Below, piece by piece: positions 18,612 through 26,729 of a stretch of DNA of 61,893 bases (positions are counted from its first letter, which is position 1; each line of letters begins with the position of its first letter). The notes beneath the pieces were generated by a model. It searched no databases, was not told the origin of the DNA, and saw only the letters and a list, made by a program, of their open reading frames with translations. The translations under genes and the position numbers were made by a program. The DNA comes from Bacteroidales bacterium (lineage in GTDB: Bacteria; Bacteroidota; Bacteroidia; Bacteroidales; P3): positions 1-61,893 of the forward strand of contig JAFRTM010000001.1 in assembly GCA_017439185.1 (NCBI GenBank), given 5' to 3'.

Positions 18612-19532
18612 ATGAGACGAGTTGCTGTTATACTGATGGTGTTGCTGCTGGGCGAAGGTGTTCTGGCAGAGGATTGGGACGTACACAGGCGTCAGCAGGA
18701 GGGATGGAACAGGCCGGTAGGCCTTTCGGCTACAATCAATGTGGGGATGCTGGTGGCGAACAAGAAGCAGGCGGGATTCTATTCGGGAATACCGGAGAAT
18801 TCCAATACGATATTAAGAGTGCTGCATAGCGAGGGCTATGGCGTGCCCATCTGGAATTCGCTAGTCAATGGAGGCTATATAAATCCGTCGGCAATCGGCA
18901 GTTACAGCCAGTTGAAGGTTGACGAATACGGCGAGATGCACTATAAGCTTACTTACCAGATTGGTATGGGTATCCGTTATGACTGGGAGTCGGGCTGGGG
19001 ATTCCTGCTGAGGTTTGACTATTCCAAGCTGACGGCAGTGGGAGCTTTCAACCTGAGCAGTACCAACGGCACGGGAATATTGCAGAACAACAACCAATAT
19101 ATCCGTTGTTCGGTTGGGGGCGTTGAGAACAGGATAAACATAGACTTGGGCGTTGCCAAGCGGTTCTATTTCTCGGAGTCGCTGGCGATGGAGCTGGACT
19201 TGGGATTCAATCTCAACAACCTGAAAGTGAAGAAAAACGAGATAGAGATAGCCGGCACCACATACAGTATTCTCGACGTCTGGGGCGGGCAGTCGCCATC
19301 GGACTATGTGGGAAGTTACGAGTATATCAACCAGGGCGGTATCGGATATGGCGGATTTGGAACTCTGGCATTCTGCTACCTGCTGCCGGGGGAGAACTCG
19401 GTGGGAACGATAGATTTGGGCTACACTTGTATGTACAGCCACTACAACCTGGAGAACTATAGCGGATGGAGTCCGCAGCACACGGTGTTTCTGCGTTTCA
19501 ACCTCAACACGTTCTCGTTTTTTGACAAGTAA
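18612..19532 (+). CDS. Predicted outer-membrane beta-barrel protein
   Basis: The 306-residue protein has a signal peptide (RRVAVILMVLLLGEGVLA) and a mature part with repeated amphipathic strands (YQIGMGIRYDWESGWGFLLRFDYSKL, RINIDLGVAKRFYFSESLAMELDLGF) ending in FLRFNLNTFSFFDK, with the C-terminal aromatic residues usual for barrels. No named family was recognised. It starts 10 bases after the sigma-factor stop, so it may be in the same transcript and possibly under its control; that is inference from spacing only. Confidence 0.75.
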   Translation: MRRVAVILMVLLLGEGVLAEDWDVHRRQQEGWNRPVGLSATINVGMLVANKKQAGFYSGIPENSNTILRVLHSEGYGVPIWNSLVNGGYINPSAIGSYSQLKVDEYGEMHYKLTYQIGMGIRYDWESGWGFLLRFDYSKLTAVGAFNLSSTNGTGILQNNNQYIRCSVGGVENRINIDLGVAKRFYFSESLAMELDLGFNLNNLKVKKNEIEIAGTTYSILDVWGGQSPSDYVGSYEYINQGGIGYGGFGTLAFCYLLPGENSVGTIDLGYTCMYSHYNLENYSGWSPQHTVFLRFNLNTFSFFDK

Positions 19533-19572
19533 TATATAATATAAAGAATACATTAATATAATATAAAGAGAA

Positions 19573-20094
19573 GTGATTACATTGACAGAGCTGGCGGACT
19601 CGGACCATCCGCATTTTGCACGAGACTTGTTTGAATCGGCCTTTCCCGAGACCGAACGACCCGATTTTGAGGACCTGGAAGAGCGTCCGAAGAACTTCCA
19701 TTTCATGGTGGCGACCAACGAGGACGACCCGGTGGGAATACTGACCTACTGGACTTTTGAGGAGTTTGTGTATGTGGAGCATTTTGCCATCGACGAGGAG
19801 TTGAGGAATATGGGATTCGGCAAGGCGGTGTTTCTGCAGTTTATGCTGATGCACGACAAGCAGGTGGTGATGGAAGTTGAGCTGCCCCACGACGAGGTGA
19901 GCGAGAACAGGATAGAGTTTTACGCCAGTATGGGCTTGTGCAGCAATCCGTTCGACTATTACCAGCCGTCCTATCACGGTGACGAGACGAAGGTGCCAAT
20001 GCAGATAATGTCGAAGCTGGAATTGGACGATGACGAATTTGAGGAAATGCGGAAGATTTTGTATAAGGAGGTGTATAAAGTGGAGGGCGTTTGA
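19573..20094 (+). CDS. GNAT-family N-acetyltransferase
   Basis: The 173-residue protein has the GNAT core: strand VGILTYWTFEEFVYVEHFAIDEELRNMGFG, where RNMGFGKAV matches the acetyl-CoA loop R/QxxGxG/A. The start is a GTG at 19573, following an ATAATATAAAGAG leader word. The C-terminus is acidic and helical (LELDDDEFEEMRKILYKE). Acceptor is unknown. It is the last protein gene before the tRNA. Confidence 0.85.
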   Translation: MITLTELADSDHPHFARDLFESAFPETERPDFEDLEERPKNFHFMVATNEDDPVGILTYWTFEEFVYVEHFAIDEELRNMGFGKAVFLQFMLMHDKQVVMEVELPHDEVSENRIEFYASMGLCSNPFDYYQPSYHGDETKVPMQIMSKLELDDDEFEEMRKILYKEVYKVEGV

Positions 20095-20157
20095 GCGAGT
20101 GACGGCAAATGTAAGTGGTTGAATATTAGATGTGATAAAAAAAATATTGCAAAAAAG

Positions 20158-20188
20158 TTTGTCAGAATAAAAAAAAGTTGTACTTTTG
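20158..20188 (+). promoter_or_regulatory. Promoter of tRNA-Arg
   Basis: TTTG at 20158-20161 and TACTTTTG at 20181-20188 are separated by 19 bases, matching the TAnnTTTG rule. The tRNA begins 25 bases downstream. Confidence 0.7.
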
Positions 20189-20213
20189 CACCCGCTTTTG
20201 AGAGAAAAAGCCT

Positions 20214-20287
20214 GGCTCCTTAGCTCAACTGAATAGAGCATCTGACTACGGATCAGAAGGTTGCAGGTTTGAATCCTGCAGGAGTCA
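20214..20287 (+). tRNA. tRNA-Arg (anticodon ACG)
   Basis: A complete 74-base cloverleaf: acceptor GGCTCCT pairs with AGGAGTC (one G-U), D-arm GCTC...GAGC, anticodon stem TCTGA/TCAGA with loop CTACGGA (anticodon ACG, A34 normally made inosine to read CGU/CGC/CGA), T-arm GCAGG TTTGAAT CCTGC. CCA is not encoded. A strong terminator follows at once, so it is a single-tRNA transcript. Confidence 0.97.
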
Positions 20288-20294
20288 CAGGAAG

Positions 20295-20326
20295 GCCGCC
20301 GACCTATTGGTCGGCGGCTGTTTTTT
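20295..20326 (+). terminator. Rho-independent terminator after tRNA-Arg
   Basis: GCCGCCGACC (20295-20304) and GGTCGGCGGC (20309-20318) form a perfect 10-bp stem with loop TATT, followed by TG and six T. Confidence 0.95.
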
Positions 20327-20377
20327 ATAGGAGACAGGTAGGAGGCACATAGGAGGCAAATTCGAGGTAAATTCGAG
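20327..20377 (+). repeat. Spacer words ATAGGAGGCA / AATTCGAG
   Basis: Short direct repeats: GGAGGCACATA then GGAGGCAAA, and AAATTCGAGG then AAATTCGAG. The 16-mer CACATAGGAGGCAAAT (20346-20361) recurs exactly in reverse orientation at 43395-43410, and related words lie at 53061-53098. Confidence 0.85.
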
Positions 20378-20451
20378 TTTTTAGTATTGGTAGGGAAGGC
20401 GAGAGTGACGGATGAAATCGGGGACGTTTGTACTTTTTTATATATAAAATG

Positions 20452-20481
20452 TTGTCAATTATAAAAAAATGTGTATCTTTG
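20452..20481 (+). promoter_or_regulatory. Promoter of ppdK
   Basis: TTG at 20452-20454, 19-base spacer, TATCTTTG at 20474-20481 followed by CA. The leader to the ATG at 20538 is about 50 bases and A-rich. Confidence 0.8.
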
Positions 20482-20537
20482 CATTTTCTATGGAAAATAG
20501 TAAAATAAGTATAAATATCTAAAAACAAAGAATTAAG

Positions 20538-23252
20538 ATGACGAAGTATGTTTACACGTTCGGCGGAAAGACGGCCGAAGGAAAAGCTGACATGAAGAAT
20601 TTGCTCGGAGGAAAGGGTGCCAACTTGGCAGAGATGTGCCTTTTGGGACTGCCTGTGCCTGCCGGTCTGACTATTACCACGGAATGTTGCACCGCTTATT
20701 ACAGCAACAACTGCCAACTGCCCCAGGGCTTGATGGAAGAGGTGTGGAAAGGTATGGAGAATGTAGAGAAAATCATGGGCATGAAATATGACGATGCCGA
20801 GAACCCGCTGTTGGTGAGCTGCCGTTCGGGCGCCCGCAGTTCGATGCCCGGTATGATGGACACGGTGCTGAACATCGGATTGAGCAGCAAGACGATACCC
20901 GGCATGCTGAAGAAGACCAACAATCCGAGATTTGTATATGACTCCTACCGTCGTCTCATCATGATGTATGCCGATGTGGTGATGGAGAAGAGCGAGGGAA
21001 TAGAGCCTGCAGACGGCAAGGGCATCCGCAAGCAGTTGGACGACATGCTCGACGCTTTCAAGGAGAAGAAAGGCTACAAGAGCGACACCGACCTGACCGC
21101 CGACGACCTGAAAGGCCTGGCCGAGGATTTCAAGAAGAAGGTGAAAGAAGTGCTCGGCACCGAGTTCCCCGACGACGCGAAGGCTCAGATGGAAGGTGGC
21201 ATCAAGGCCGTGTTCAAGAGCTGGAACGGCAAGAAGGCCATCAGCTACCGCAGGATCGAGGGTATTCCCGACGACTGGGGCACCGCAGTGAACGTGCAGG
21301 CCATGGTGTTCGGCAACATGGGTGACAACAGCGCCACCGGCGTTGCCTTCACGAGAAACCCGGCGACCGGCGACAACCAGTTCTACGGCGAGTGGCTGAT
21401 CAACGCCCAGGGAGAAGACGTGGTGGCCGGTATCCGTACGCCCAACCCGCTGAACGACGACACCAAGAACGAGCAGAACAAGCACATGCACTCGATGCAG
21501 GAGCTTATGCCCGAGACCTATAAAGAACTCTGCGACATCCGCCAGACGCTGGAGCACAGCTTCCACGACATGCTCGACATAGAGTTCACCATCCAGGACG
21601 GCAAGCTGTACATGCTGCAGTGCCGCGTAGGAAAGAGAACCGGAGTGGCCGCCCTGACGATGGCTACCGATATGGCCAAGGAAGGGCTGATCGACGAGAA
21701 AGAGGTTGTGATGAGAGTGTCACCCACCCAGCTCGACGAACTGCTGCACCCCATACTGGATGCTGCCGACGAGAAGAAGCACACCGTTATAGCCAAGGGT
21801 CTGCCTGCAGGACCCGGAGGCTCGTACGGCTGCATAGCCCTTTCGAGCGAGAAGGCCAAAGAATATGAGGCCGCGAAGGTGAAGAACATCCTCGTAAGAG
21901 AAGAGACCAACCCCGAAGACGTGGAAGGAATGCGCGCCGCCAACGGTATCCTGACCGCTCGCGGAGGTATGACGAGCCACGCTGCACTGGTGGCCCGTGG
22001 CTGGGGAAAATGCTGCATCGTGGGCTGCGAGGCCGTGAAGATCGACTTCGAGAGCAAGACCGTGACCATCGGCGACAAGAAGTTCAAGGAAGGCGACGTG
22101 ATCTCGCTGAACGGAACCAAGGGCTGGGTGTATGCCGAAGAGGTGAAGATGATCAACGCTACGGAGAATCCGCTGTTCCAGCAGTTCATGAAGCTGGTTG
22201 ACAAATACCGCACACTGGGAGTCCGCACCAACGCCGACAACCCCGACGACGCCCGCAGAGCTATCGCTTTCGGAGCCGAAGGTATCGGACTGTTCCGAAT
22301 CGAGCACATGTTCTACGGCGAGAACAGCGAGAAGCCGCTCGAGAAGTTGCGCAACATGATATTGGCCAACACGCTCGAAGAGAGAGTGAAGGCTTTGAAC
22401 GACCTGGAGCCCGACATGAAGGAGTTTGCCAAGGCAACCCTGTATGTGATGGATGGCAAACCGTTGACCTTCCGTCTGATGGATCCTCCGCTGCACGAGT
22501 TTGTACCTCAGACCGAGGACAAGCAACGTGCCGTCGCCAAGGAGCGTGGCATGAGCTACGATGACCTCCACGCCCGTGTTGAGTCGATGCACGAAGTGAA
22601 CCCGATGATGGGTCTGCGCGGAGTACGTCTGGGAATCGTGTATCCCGAAATCACCGAGATGCAGTTCCGCGCCCTGTTCAGCGCTACGGCAGAGCTGATG
22701 AAGGAAGGTCACGACCCGCACCTGGAGATCATGGTGCCGCTGACCATCAACGCCCTCGAGCTGAAACACCAGAAAGCCATCGCCACGAAGGTGAAGGCCG
22801 AGGTGGAAGCCAAGTACGGCGTGACGATCAACTACATGTTCGGTACGATGATCGAGATACCGAGAGCCGCATTGGTAGCCGACAAGATTGCCGAGATCGC
22901 CGAGTTCTTCAGCTTCGGAACGAACGACCTGACGCAGATGACCTACGGCTTCAGCCGCGACGACGTGAACGCCATCGTCCACAAATATATCGACGAGAAG
23001 ATAATCCCCGCCGACCCGTTCAATACTTTCGACCAGGAGTGTGTGGGTCAGCTGGTGGAACTCGGCGTACAGAGAGGCCGTGGCACCCGCAACAACCTGA
23101 AATGCGGTGTGTGCGGAGAGCATGGCGGAGACCCCGCTTCGGTAGAGTTCTTCTACAAAGCCGGATTGAACTACGTGAGCTGCAGCCCGTTCAGGGTACC
23201 TCTGGCAAGGTTGGCAGCCGCCCAGGCCGCAATCAAGGCTTCACGCAAATAA
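20538..23252 (+). CDS. ppdK: Pyruvate, phosphate dikinase
   Basis: PPDK interconverts pyruvate + ATP + Pi and phosphoenolpyruvate + AMP + PPi; in anaerobes it links glycolysis, gluconeogenesis and PPi use. The 904-residue protein has the N-terminal ATP-grasp domain (LLGGKGANLAEM, SCRSGARSSMPGMMDTVLNIGL), the swivelling phosphohistidine domain with GGMTSHAALVARGWGKCCIVG (catalytic His about 481), and the C-terminal PEP barrel (EGIGLFRIEHMF, SFGTNDLTQMTYGFSRDD, KCGVCGEHGGDP with the catalytic Cys). It has its own promoter; patatin and sdaA follow closely (6 bases to the next ATG). Confidence 0.97.
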   Translation: MTKYVYTFGGKTAEGKADMKNLLGGKGANLAEMCLLGLPVPAGLTITTECCTAYYSNNCQLPQGLMEEVWKGMENVEKIMGMKYDDAENPLLVSCRSGARSSMPGMMDTVLNIGLSSKTIPGMLKKTNNPRFVYDSYRRLIMMYADVVMEKSEGIEPADGKGIRKQLDDMLDAFKEKKGYKSDTDLTADDLKGLAEDFKKKVKEVLGTEFPDDAKAQMEGGIKAVFKSWNGKKAISYRRIEGIPDDWGTAVNVQAMVFGNMGDNSATGVAFTRNPATGDNQFYGEWLINAQGEDVVAGIRTPNPLNDDTKNEQNKHMHSMQELMPETYKELCDIRQTLEHSFHDMLDIEFTIQDGKLYMLQCRVGKRTGVAALTMATDMAKEGLIDEKEVVMRVSPTQLDELLHPILDAADEKKHTVIAKGLPAGPGGSYGCIALSSEKAKEYEAAKVKNILVREETNPEDVEGMRAANGILTARGGMTSHAALVARGWGKCCIVGCEAVKIDFESKTVTIGDKKFKEGDVISLNGTKGWVYAEEVKMINATENPLFQQFMKLVDKYRTLGVRTNADNPDDARRAIAFGAEGIGLFRIEHMFYGENSEKPLEKLRNMILANTLEERVKALNDLEPDMKEFAKATLYVMDGKPLTFRLMDPPLHEFVPQTEDKQRAVAKERGMSYDDLHARVESMHEVNPMMGLRGVRLGIVYPEITEMQFRALFSATAELMKEGHDPHLEIMVPLTINALELKHQKAIATKVKAEVEAKYGVTINYMFGTMIEIPRAALVADKIAEIAEFFSFGTNDLTQMTYGFSRDDVNAIVHKYIDEKIIPADPFNTFDQECVGQLVELGVQRGRGTRNNLKCGVCGEHGGDPASVEFFYKAGLNYVSCSPFRVPLARLAAAQAAIKASRK

Positions 23253-23258
23253 GACAGC

Positions 23259-24188
23259 ATGTCGCAGAAGATTGGGATATCCCTGTCGGGAGGAGCCGCC
23301 TACGGCTTCTCCCACATAGGGTTCCTGCAGGCGATAGACGATGCAGGAATAGAGGTGGAGTGCATAACCGGCACGTCGATGGGGGCCCTGATCGGAGCGT
23401 TGTATGCGGCGGGCTATAGCCCGTACCAGATATTAATAATGTTGGGGAACGAAGGTATGCACAGGATTGAGCATATCTTTCGCCCCAACTTTCGTAATAA
23501 CGGAGGAATCATAGACACGCAGAGGCTGGAGCGTAAGCTGCAGAAATACATTCCCCACAACACGTTCGAGAAGTTGGAGCGGAGATATTACTGCAATGTA
23601 TTAAACATGAACTCGCTGCAGGAGGAGGTGATAGGAGAGGGAGGAATGTTGTCGAAGTGGGTGATGGCGTCGCTTGCGATACCGCCGTTTTTTGCTCCGG
23701 TGAAGGTGGGAAGCAGCTACTATTTCGACGGAGGGCTGGTGGACATCATGCCGGTGGAGCCGTTGCTGAGGGAAGGGTGTGACGAGCGGATAGGGGTGAG
23801 CATAAAACTGCTGAAGCCGCATGTGTATATGAAGCCGACGTGGATGAGTCTGAGGGCGCTGGAGTTTATGTGCTATGCCACGACGGAGAGGTCGAGGGAG
23901 AAGTTTACGGAGGTGGTGGATGTGGACTGTGGGAAGTACGGAGTGCTGAACTTCAGGAGCTATAGGACTTTTTACGAGGTGGGATACAACGAGGGGAGAG
24001 CCTTTGTGAGAGAGTGGAAGAAGAGGAAGCAGGAGCGGATAGAGAACAAGAAAGCACCAAGATTGGGACTAATACCGAACGGAAATGGAATCGATAAAGA
24101 AAATCTACAAGGACGGTTCAGGGCCGTCGAGCAGCCACACCATGGGGCCGAACAAGGCCGCGACGATGTTCAAGGAGAAAAATCCTGA
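23259..24188 (+). CDS. Patatin-like phospholipase family protein
   Basis: The first about 275 residues are a cytoplasmic-type patatin hydrolase: oxyanion loop SGGAAYGFSHIGFL, nucleophile S40 in GTSMG, and the Asp of the dyad D157 in YYFDGGLVD. No signal peptide and no barrel domain, as in bacterial RssA-like proteins; lipid or acyl substrate unknown. The reading frame continues 104 bases into sdaA: its last 34 residues (from about NGIDKENLQG) are encoded out of frame over the sdaA start and look non-native. One base shift near 24069 would give a TAA stop just before sdaA, which may have been the original end. Confidence 0.88.
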   Translation: MSQKIGISLSGGAAYGFSHIGFLQAIDDAGIEVECITGTSMGALIGALYAAGYSPYQILIMLGNEGMHRIEHIFRPNFRNNGGIIDTQRLERKLQKYIPHNTFEKLERRYYCNVLNMNSLQEEVIGEGGMLSKWVMASLAIPPFFAPVKVGSSYYFDGGLVDIMPVEPLLREGCDERIGVSIKLLKPHVYMKPTWMSLRALEFMCYATTERSREKFTEVVDVDCGKYGVLNFRSYRTFYEVGYNEGRAFVREWKKRKQERIENKKAPRLGLIPNGNGIDKENLQGRFRAVEQPHHGAEQGRDDVQGEKS

Positions 24189-25290
24189 GGCGGCGAAGAT
24201 AAGGGTAACCTTGTACGGTAGCCTTGCGGCGACCGGCAAGGGGCACTTGACCGACCAGGCGATAATCAAAGGAGCTGCGCCGATACCGGTAGAGATAATA
24301 TGGCGGGCAGACATAGTGCCCGAATTCCATACCAACGGAATGTTTTACGAGGCGCTCGACGAAGGGGGTAAGGTTACCGACACGTGGACGATATACAGTG
24401 TGGGAGGTGGCTTGCTGGCCAACGAGGAGACGCACGACAATGTGGAAGAGGTGTATGAGTTTTCGCATATCAGCGAGATACTGGACTATATAGAGAAGGA
24501 GGGCCTGACGTTTTGGGAGTATGTGGAGCAGAGGGAAGGACCGGAGATTTGGGATTATCTGGCGAAGATGTGGGAGATCATGCAGGCGACCATAGAAGAG
24601 GGATTGCACACCGACGGGGTGATGCAAGGAGGATTACATCTGAGACGCAAGGCGAGGCAGTATTTTGTGAGGGCGTCGAGTTTCAAGCCGTCGCTGCAGA
24701 GCAGGGCACTGGTCATAGCCTATGCTTTGGCAACAGCCGAGAGGAACGCGGTGGGAGGACATATAGTGACGGCGCCGACGTGCGGATCGGCGGGAGTGCT
24801 GCCGGCTGTGCTTTACCATCTGAAGAAGAACCACCTGTTCTCGGAGAAGTCGATACTGAAGGCGATGGCTACGGCCGGCCTGTTCGCCAATGTGATAAAG
24901 ACGCATGCGTCGGTGTCGGGAGCCGAGGTGGGATGCCAAGGAGAGGTGGGAAGCGCGTGTGTGATGGCGGCTGTGGCAGCCAACCAGCTGTTCGGAGGCA
25001 GTCCGCAGCAGATAGAATATGCGGCGGAGATGGCAATGGAGCATAACCTGGGCCTGACGTGCGACCCGATGTGCGGGCTGGTGCAGATACCGTGCATAGA
25101 GAGGAACGCGATGGCGGCGCTAAGGGCGCTTGACATTAACATATATGCGATGATGAGTGACGGAAAGCACCTGATTTCGTTTGACAAGGTGGTGAGGACG
25201 ATGAACCTGACGGGCAAGGATTTGCCGAGCCTGTACAAGGAGACGGCCATGGGCGGCTTGGCGCTGCTTACCGACGAGGATAAGAAGTGA
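24085..25290 (+). CDS. sdaA: L-serine ammonia-lyase, single-chain iron-sulfur type
   Basis: The enzyme deaminates L-serine to pyruvate with a [4Fe-4S] cluster. The 401-residue chain holds both the small beta part (MESIKKIYKDGSGPSSSHTMGP, the classic N-terminus) and the alpha part with cluster cysteines in TCGSAGVLPA and CDPMCGLVQIPCIERNA. The strong match of the N-terminus fixes the start at 24085 even though this lies inside the patatin reading frame. Pyruvate formed could feed PPDK encoded just upstream. Confidence 0.95.
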   Translation: MESIKKIYKDGSGPSSSHTMGPNKAATMFKEKNPEAAKIRVTLYGSLAATGKGHLTDQAIIKGAAPIPVEIIWRADIVPEFHTNGMFYEALDEGGKVTDTWTIYSVGGGLLANEETHDNVEEVYEFSHISEILDYIEKEGLTFWEYVEQREGPEIWDYLAKMWEIMQATIEEGLHTDGVMQGGLHLRRKARQYFVRASSFKPSLQSRALVIAYALATAERNAVGGHIVTAPTCGSAGVLPAVLYHLKKNHLFSEKSILKAMATAGLFANVIKTHASVSGAEVGCQGEVGSACVMAAVAANQLFGGSPQQIEYAAEMAMEHNLGLTCDPMCGLVQIPCIERNAMAALRALDINIYAMMSDGKHLISFDKVVRTMNLTGKDLPSLYKETAMGGLALLTDEDKK

Positions 25291-25294
25291 TGGA

Positions 25295-26668
25295 ATGACC
25301 GGATTGTCGGAAATATCTTCATCGGGAGAGTTGCGTGACGAGCAGATGGCCGTTACGGAGCAGTTTAGTGCGTATGAGGAATTGAAGAGCAACGGCTTTA
25401 ACCGTCTGGTGAAGGCACAGAGGGGAGGGGTGTGGTATATACTGAAAGGGCTGAAAGAAGAGTATAGAGGAGTAGAGTTTTACGAGAACTTGCTGGAAAA
25501 AGAGGCACAGTTCGGCGGGAGGCTGGAGCATCCGAACATAGTGAGAGTATATGGGACAGAAGAGGTGGAGGGAATAGGGAAATGTGTGGTGATGGAGTAT
25601 CTGGAGGGGCAGACGATGAAGGAGTGGCTGAGAGGAAGGCCGAGCGGGAAGGCGAGGCACAGGGTGCTGATGCAGCTGATGGATGCGATGGAGTATTACC
25701 ACAAGCTGCAGATAGTGCACAGGGACTTGAAGCCGTCGAATATAATTATCACGAAGAACGGGGAAAATGTGAAGTTGATAGACTTCGGGTTGTCGGACAG
25801 CGAACAGTCGGCGATACTGAAACAGCCGGCCGGTACGCGGAGCTATGCTGCGCCCGAGCAGATGGAGGAAGGGGAGCAAGTGGACTGCCGGGCGGATATC
25901 TATGCGTTGGGGTGTATAGTGGAGGAACTATTTCCGTTGCGGCTGAAGGTGGGGAGATACAGCGGAGTGGCAAAGAAATGCGAGAGCCGGGAGAGAGAGA
26001 AGAGGTACCAGAGTGTGGAGGAGGTGAGGGGAGCGGTACAGAAAGAGGACCGGGTGAGGATATGGCTGCCGATAGTGGCGGTGTTTGTGGTGACGGTGGG
26101 ATTGGCGACGGGAATATACTGGTGGAGGAGCGGAAGGGAAGTGGAGGTGCCGGAGCCGGAAGTGGTGGTGGAGAAAGAGTATGTGGAAGGGGAGAGAGAC
26201 ACGGTGGTGGTGAGGGAAGAGGCGGAAGAGGTGGAGCCGGTGGTGCTGGTGAGGACGGAATATGCGATAGCGGACAAAGACACGCTGCTACAACCGTTGA
26301 AGGAAGACTGCAGGAGATATGTTGAAGAGAGAGTCAAGGAAAAATACGGAAAGCTGCGGAGCGACTACCGGAGCGGGAGATTCAAATATAGAGAGCAGGC
26401 GTTTGCCTATTACACGTATGTTTTTTTCGATACGTGGAAAATGATTTACGGAGTGATGGACGGCAGCGAGGGAGAGTGGGGAACCCAGCCGAACACGGTA
26501 GCCAACGAGAATATGTACTACGAGATGATGAAGATAAACGACTCGGTGTCGCGGATAGTGAAGAAAGAAGTCGTAGGCGGAGGATTGCCGTCGTACAAGG
26601 AGATGTACAAGAGAGGGGAGTTGAGTGAAGAGGAGATTGAGAGAGTGAAGAGGAGATTGAGAGAGTGA
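25295..26668 (+). CDS. Membrane-anchored eukaryotic-like Ser/Thr protein kinase (copy 2)
   Basis: A 457-residue Hanks-type kinase with the same layout and numbering as the copy at 3998: K51 (YILKGLK), HRDLKPSN at 142-149, DFG at 163-165, APE at 186-188; the glycine loop is again degenerate (KSNGFNRLV). A membrane span lies at about 257-276, then a Glu/Val-rich linker and a C-terminal extracytoplasmic domain (RRYVEERVKEKYGKLRSDYR to YKEMYKRGELSEEEIERV). It starts 4 bases after sdaA. The TGA stop is supplied by a 20-bp tandem repeat. Codons are strongly G-ending, the opposite of copy 1. A convergent SUMF1 gene follows. Confidence 0.9.
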   Translation: MTGLSEISSSGELRDEQMAVTEQFSAYEELKSNGFNRLVKAQRGGVWYILKGLKEEYRGVEFYENLLEKEAQFGGRLEHPNIVRVYGTEEVEGIGKCVVMEYLEGQTMKEWLRGRPSGKARHRVLMQLMDAMEYYHKLQIVHRDLKPSNIIITKNGENVKLIDFGLSDSEQSAILKQPAGTRSYAAPEQMEEGEQVDCRADIYALGCIVEELFPLRLKVGRYSGVAKKCESREREKRYQSVEEVRGAVQKEDRVRIWLPIVAVFVVTVGLATGIYWWRSGREVEVPEPEVVVEKEYVEGERDTVVVREEAEEVEPVVLVRTEYAIADKDTLLQPLKEDCRRYVEERVKEKYGKLRSDYRSGRFKYREQAFAYYTYVFFDTWKMIYGVMDGSEGEWGTQPNTVANENMYYEMMKINDSVSRIVKKEVVGGGLPSYKEMYKRGELSEEEIERVKRRLRE

Positions 26669-26673
26669 AGAGG
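26623..26673 (+). repeat. 20-bp tandem repeat over the kinase stop codon
   Basis: The unit GAGTGAAGAGGAGATTGAGA is present at 26623-26642 and 26643-26662, then 11 bases of a third copy follow. Because 20 is not a multiple of 3, each copy is read in a different frame, and the third supplies TGA at 26666-26668. Confidence 0.95.
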
Positions 26674-26729
26674 GAAGTGGATAGCGTGGAGCGCCAGACA
26701 AGAGAGGTGCAGAAGCGAAGATAAAGAGA

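Noticed and set aside
20214-20377. Integration site at the tRNA-Arg 3' end
   Set aside because: No integrase and no repeat of the tRNA 3' end was seen; only a terminator and spacer words follow.
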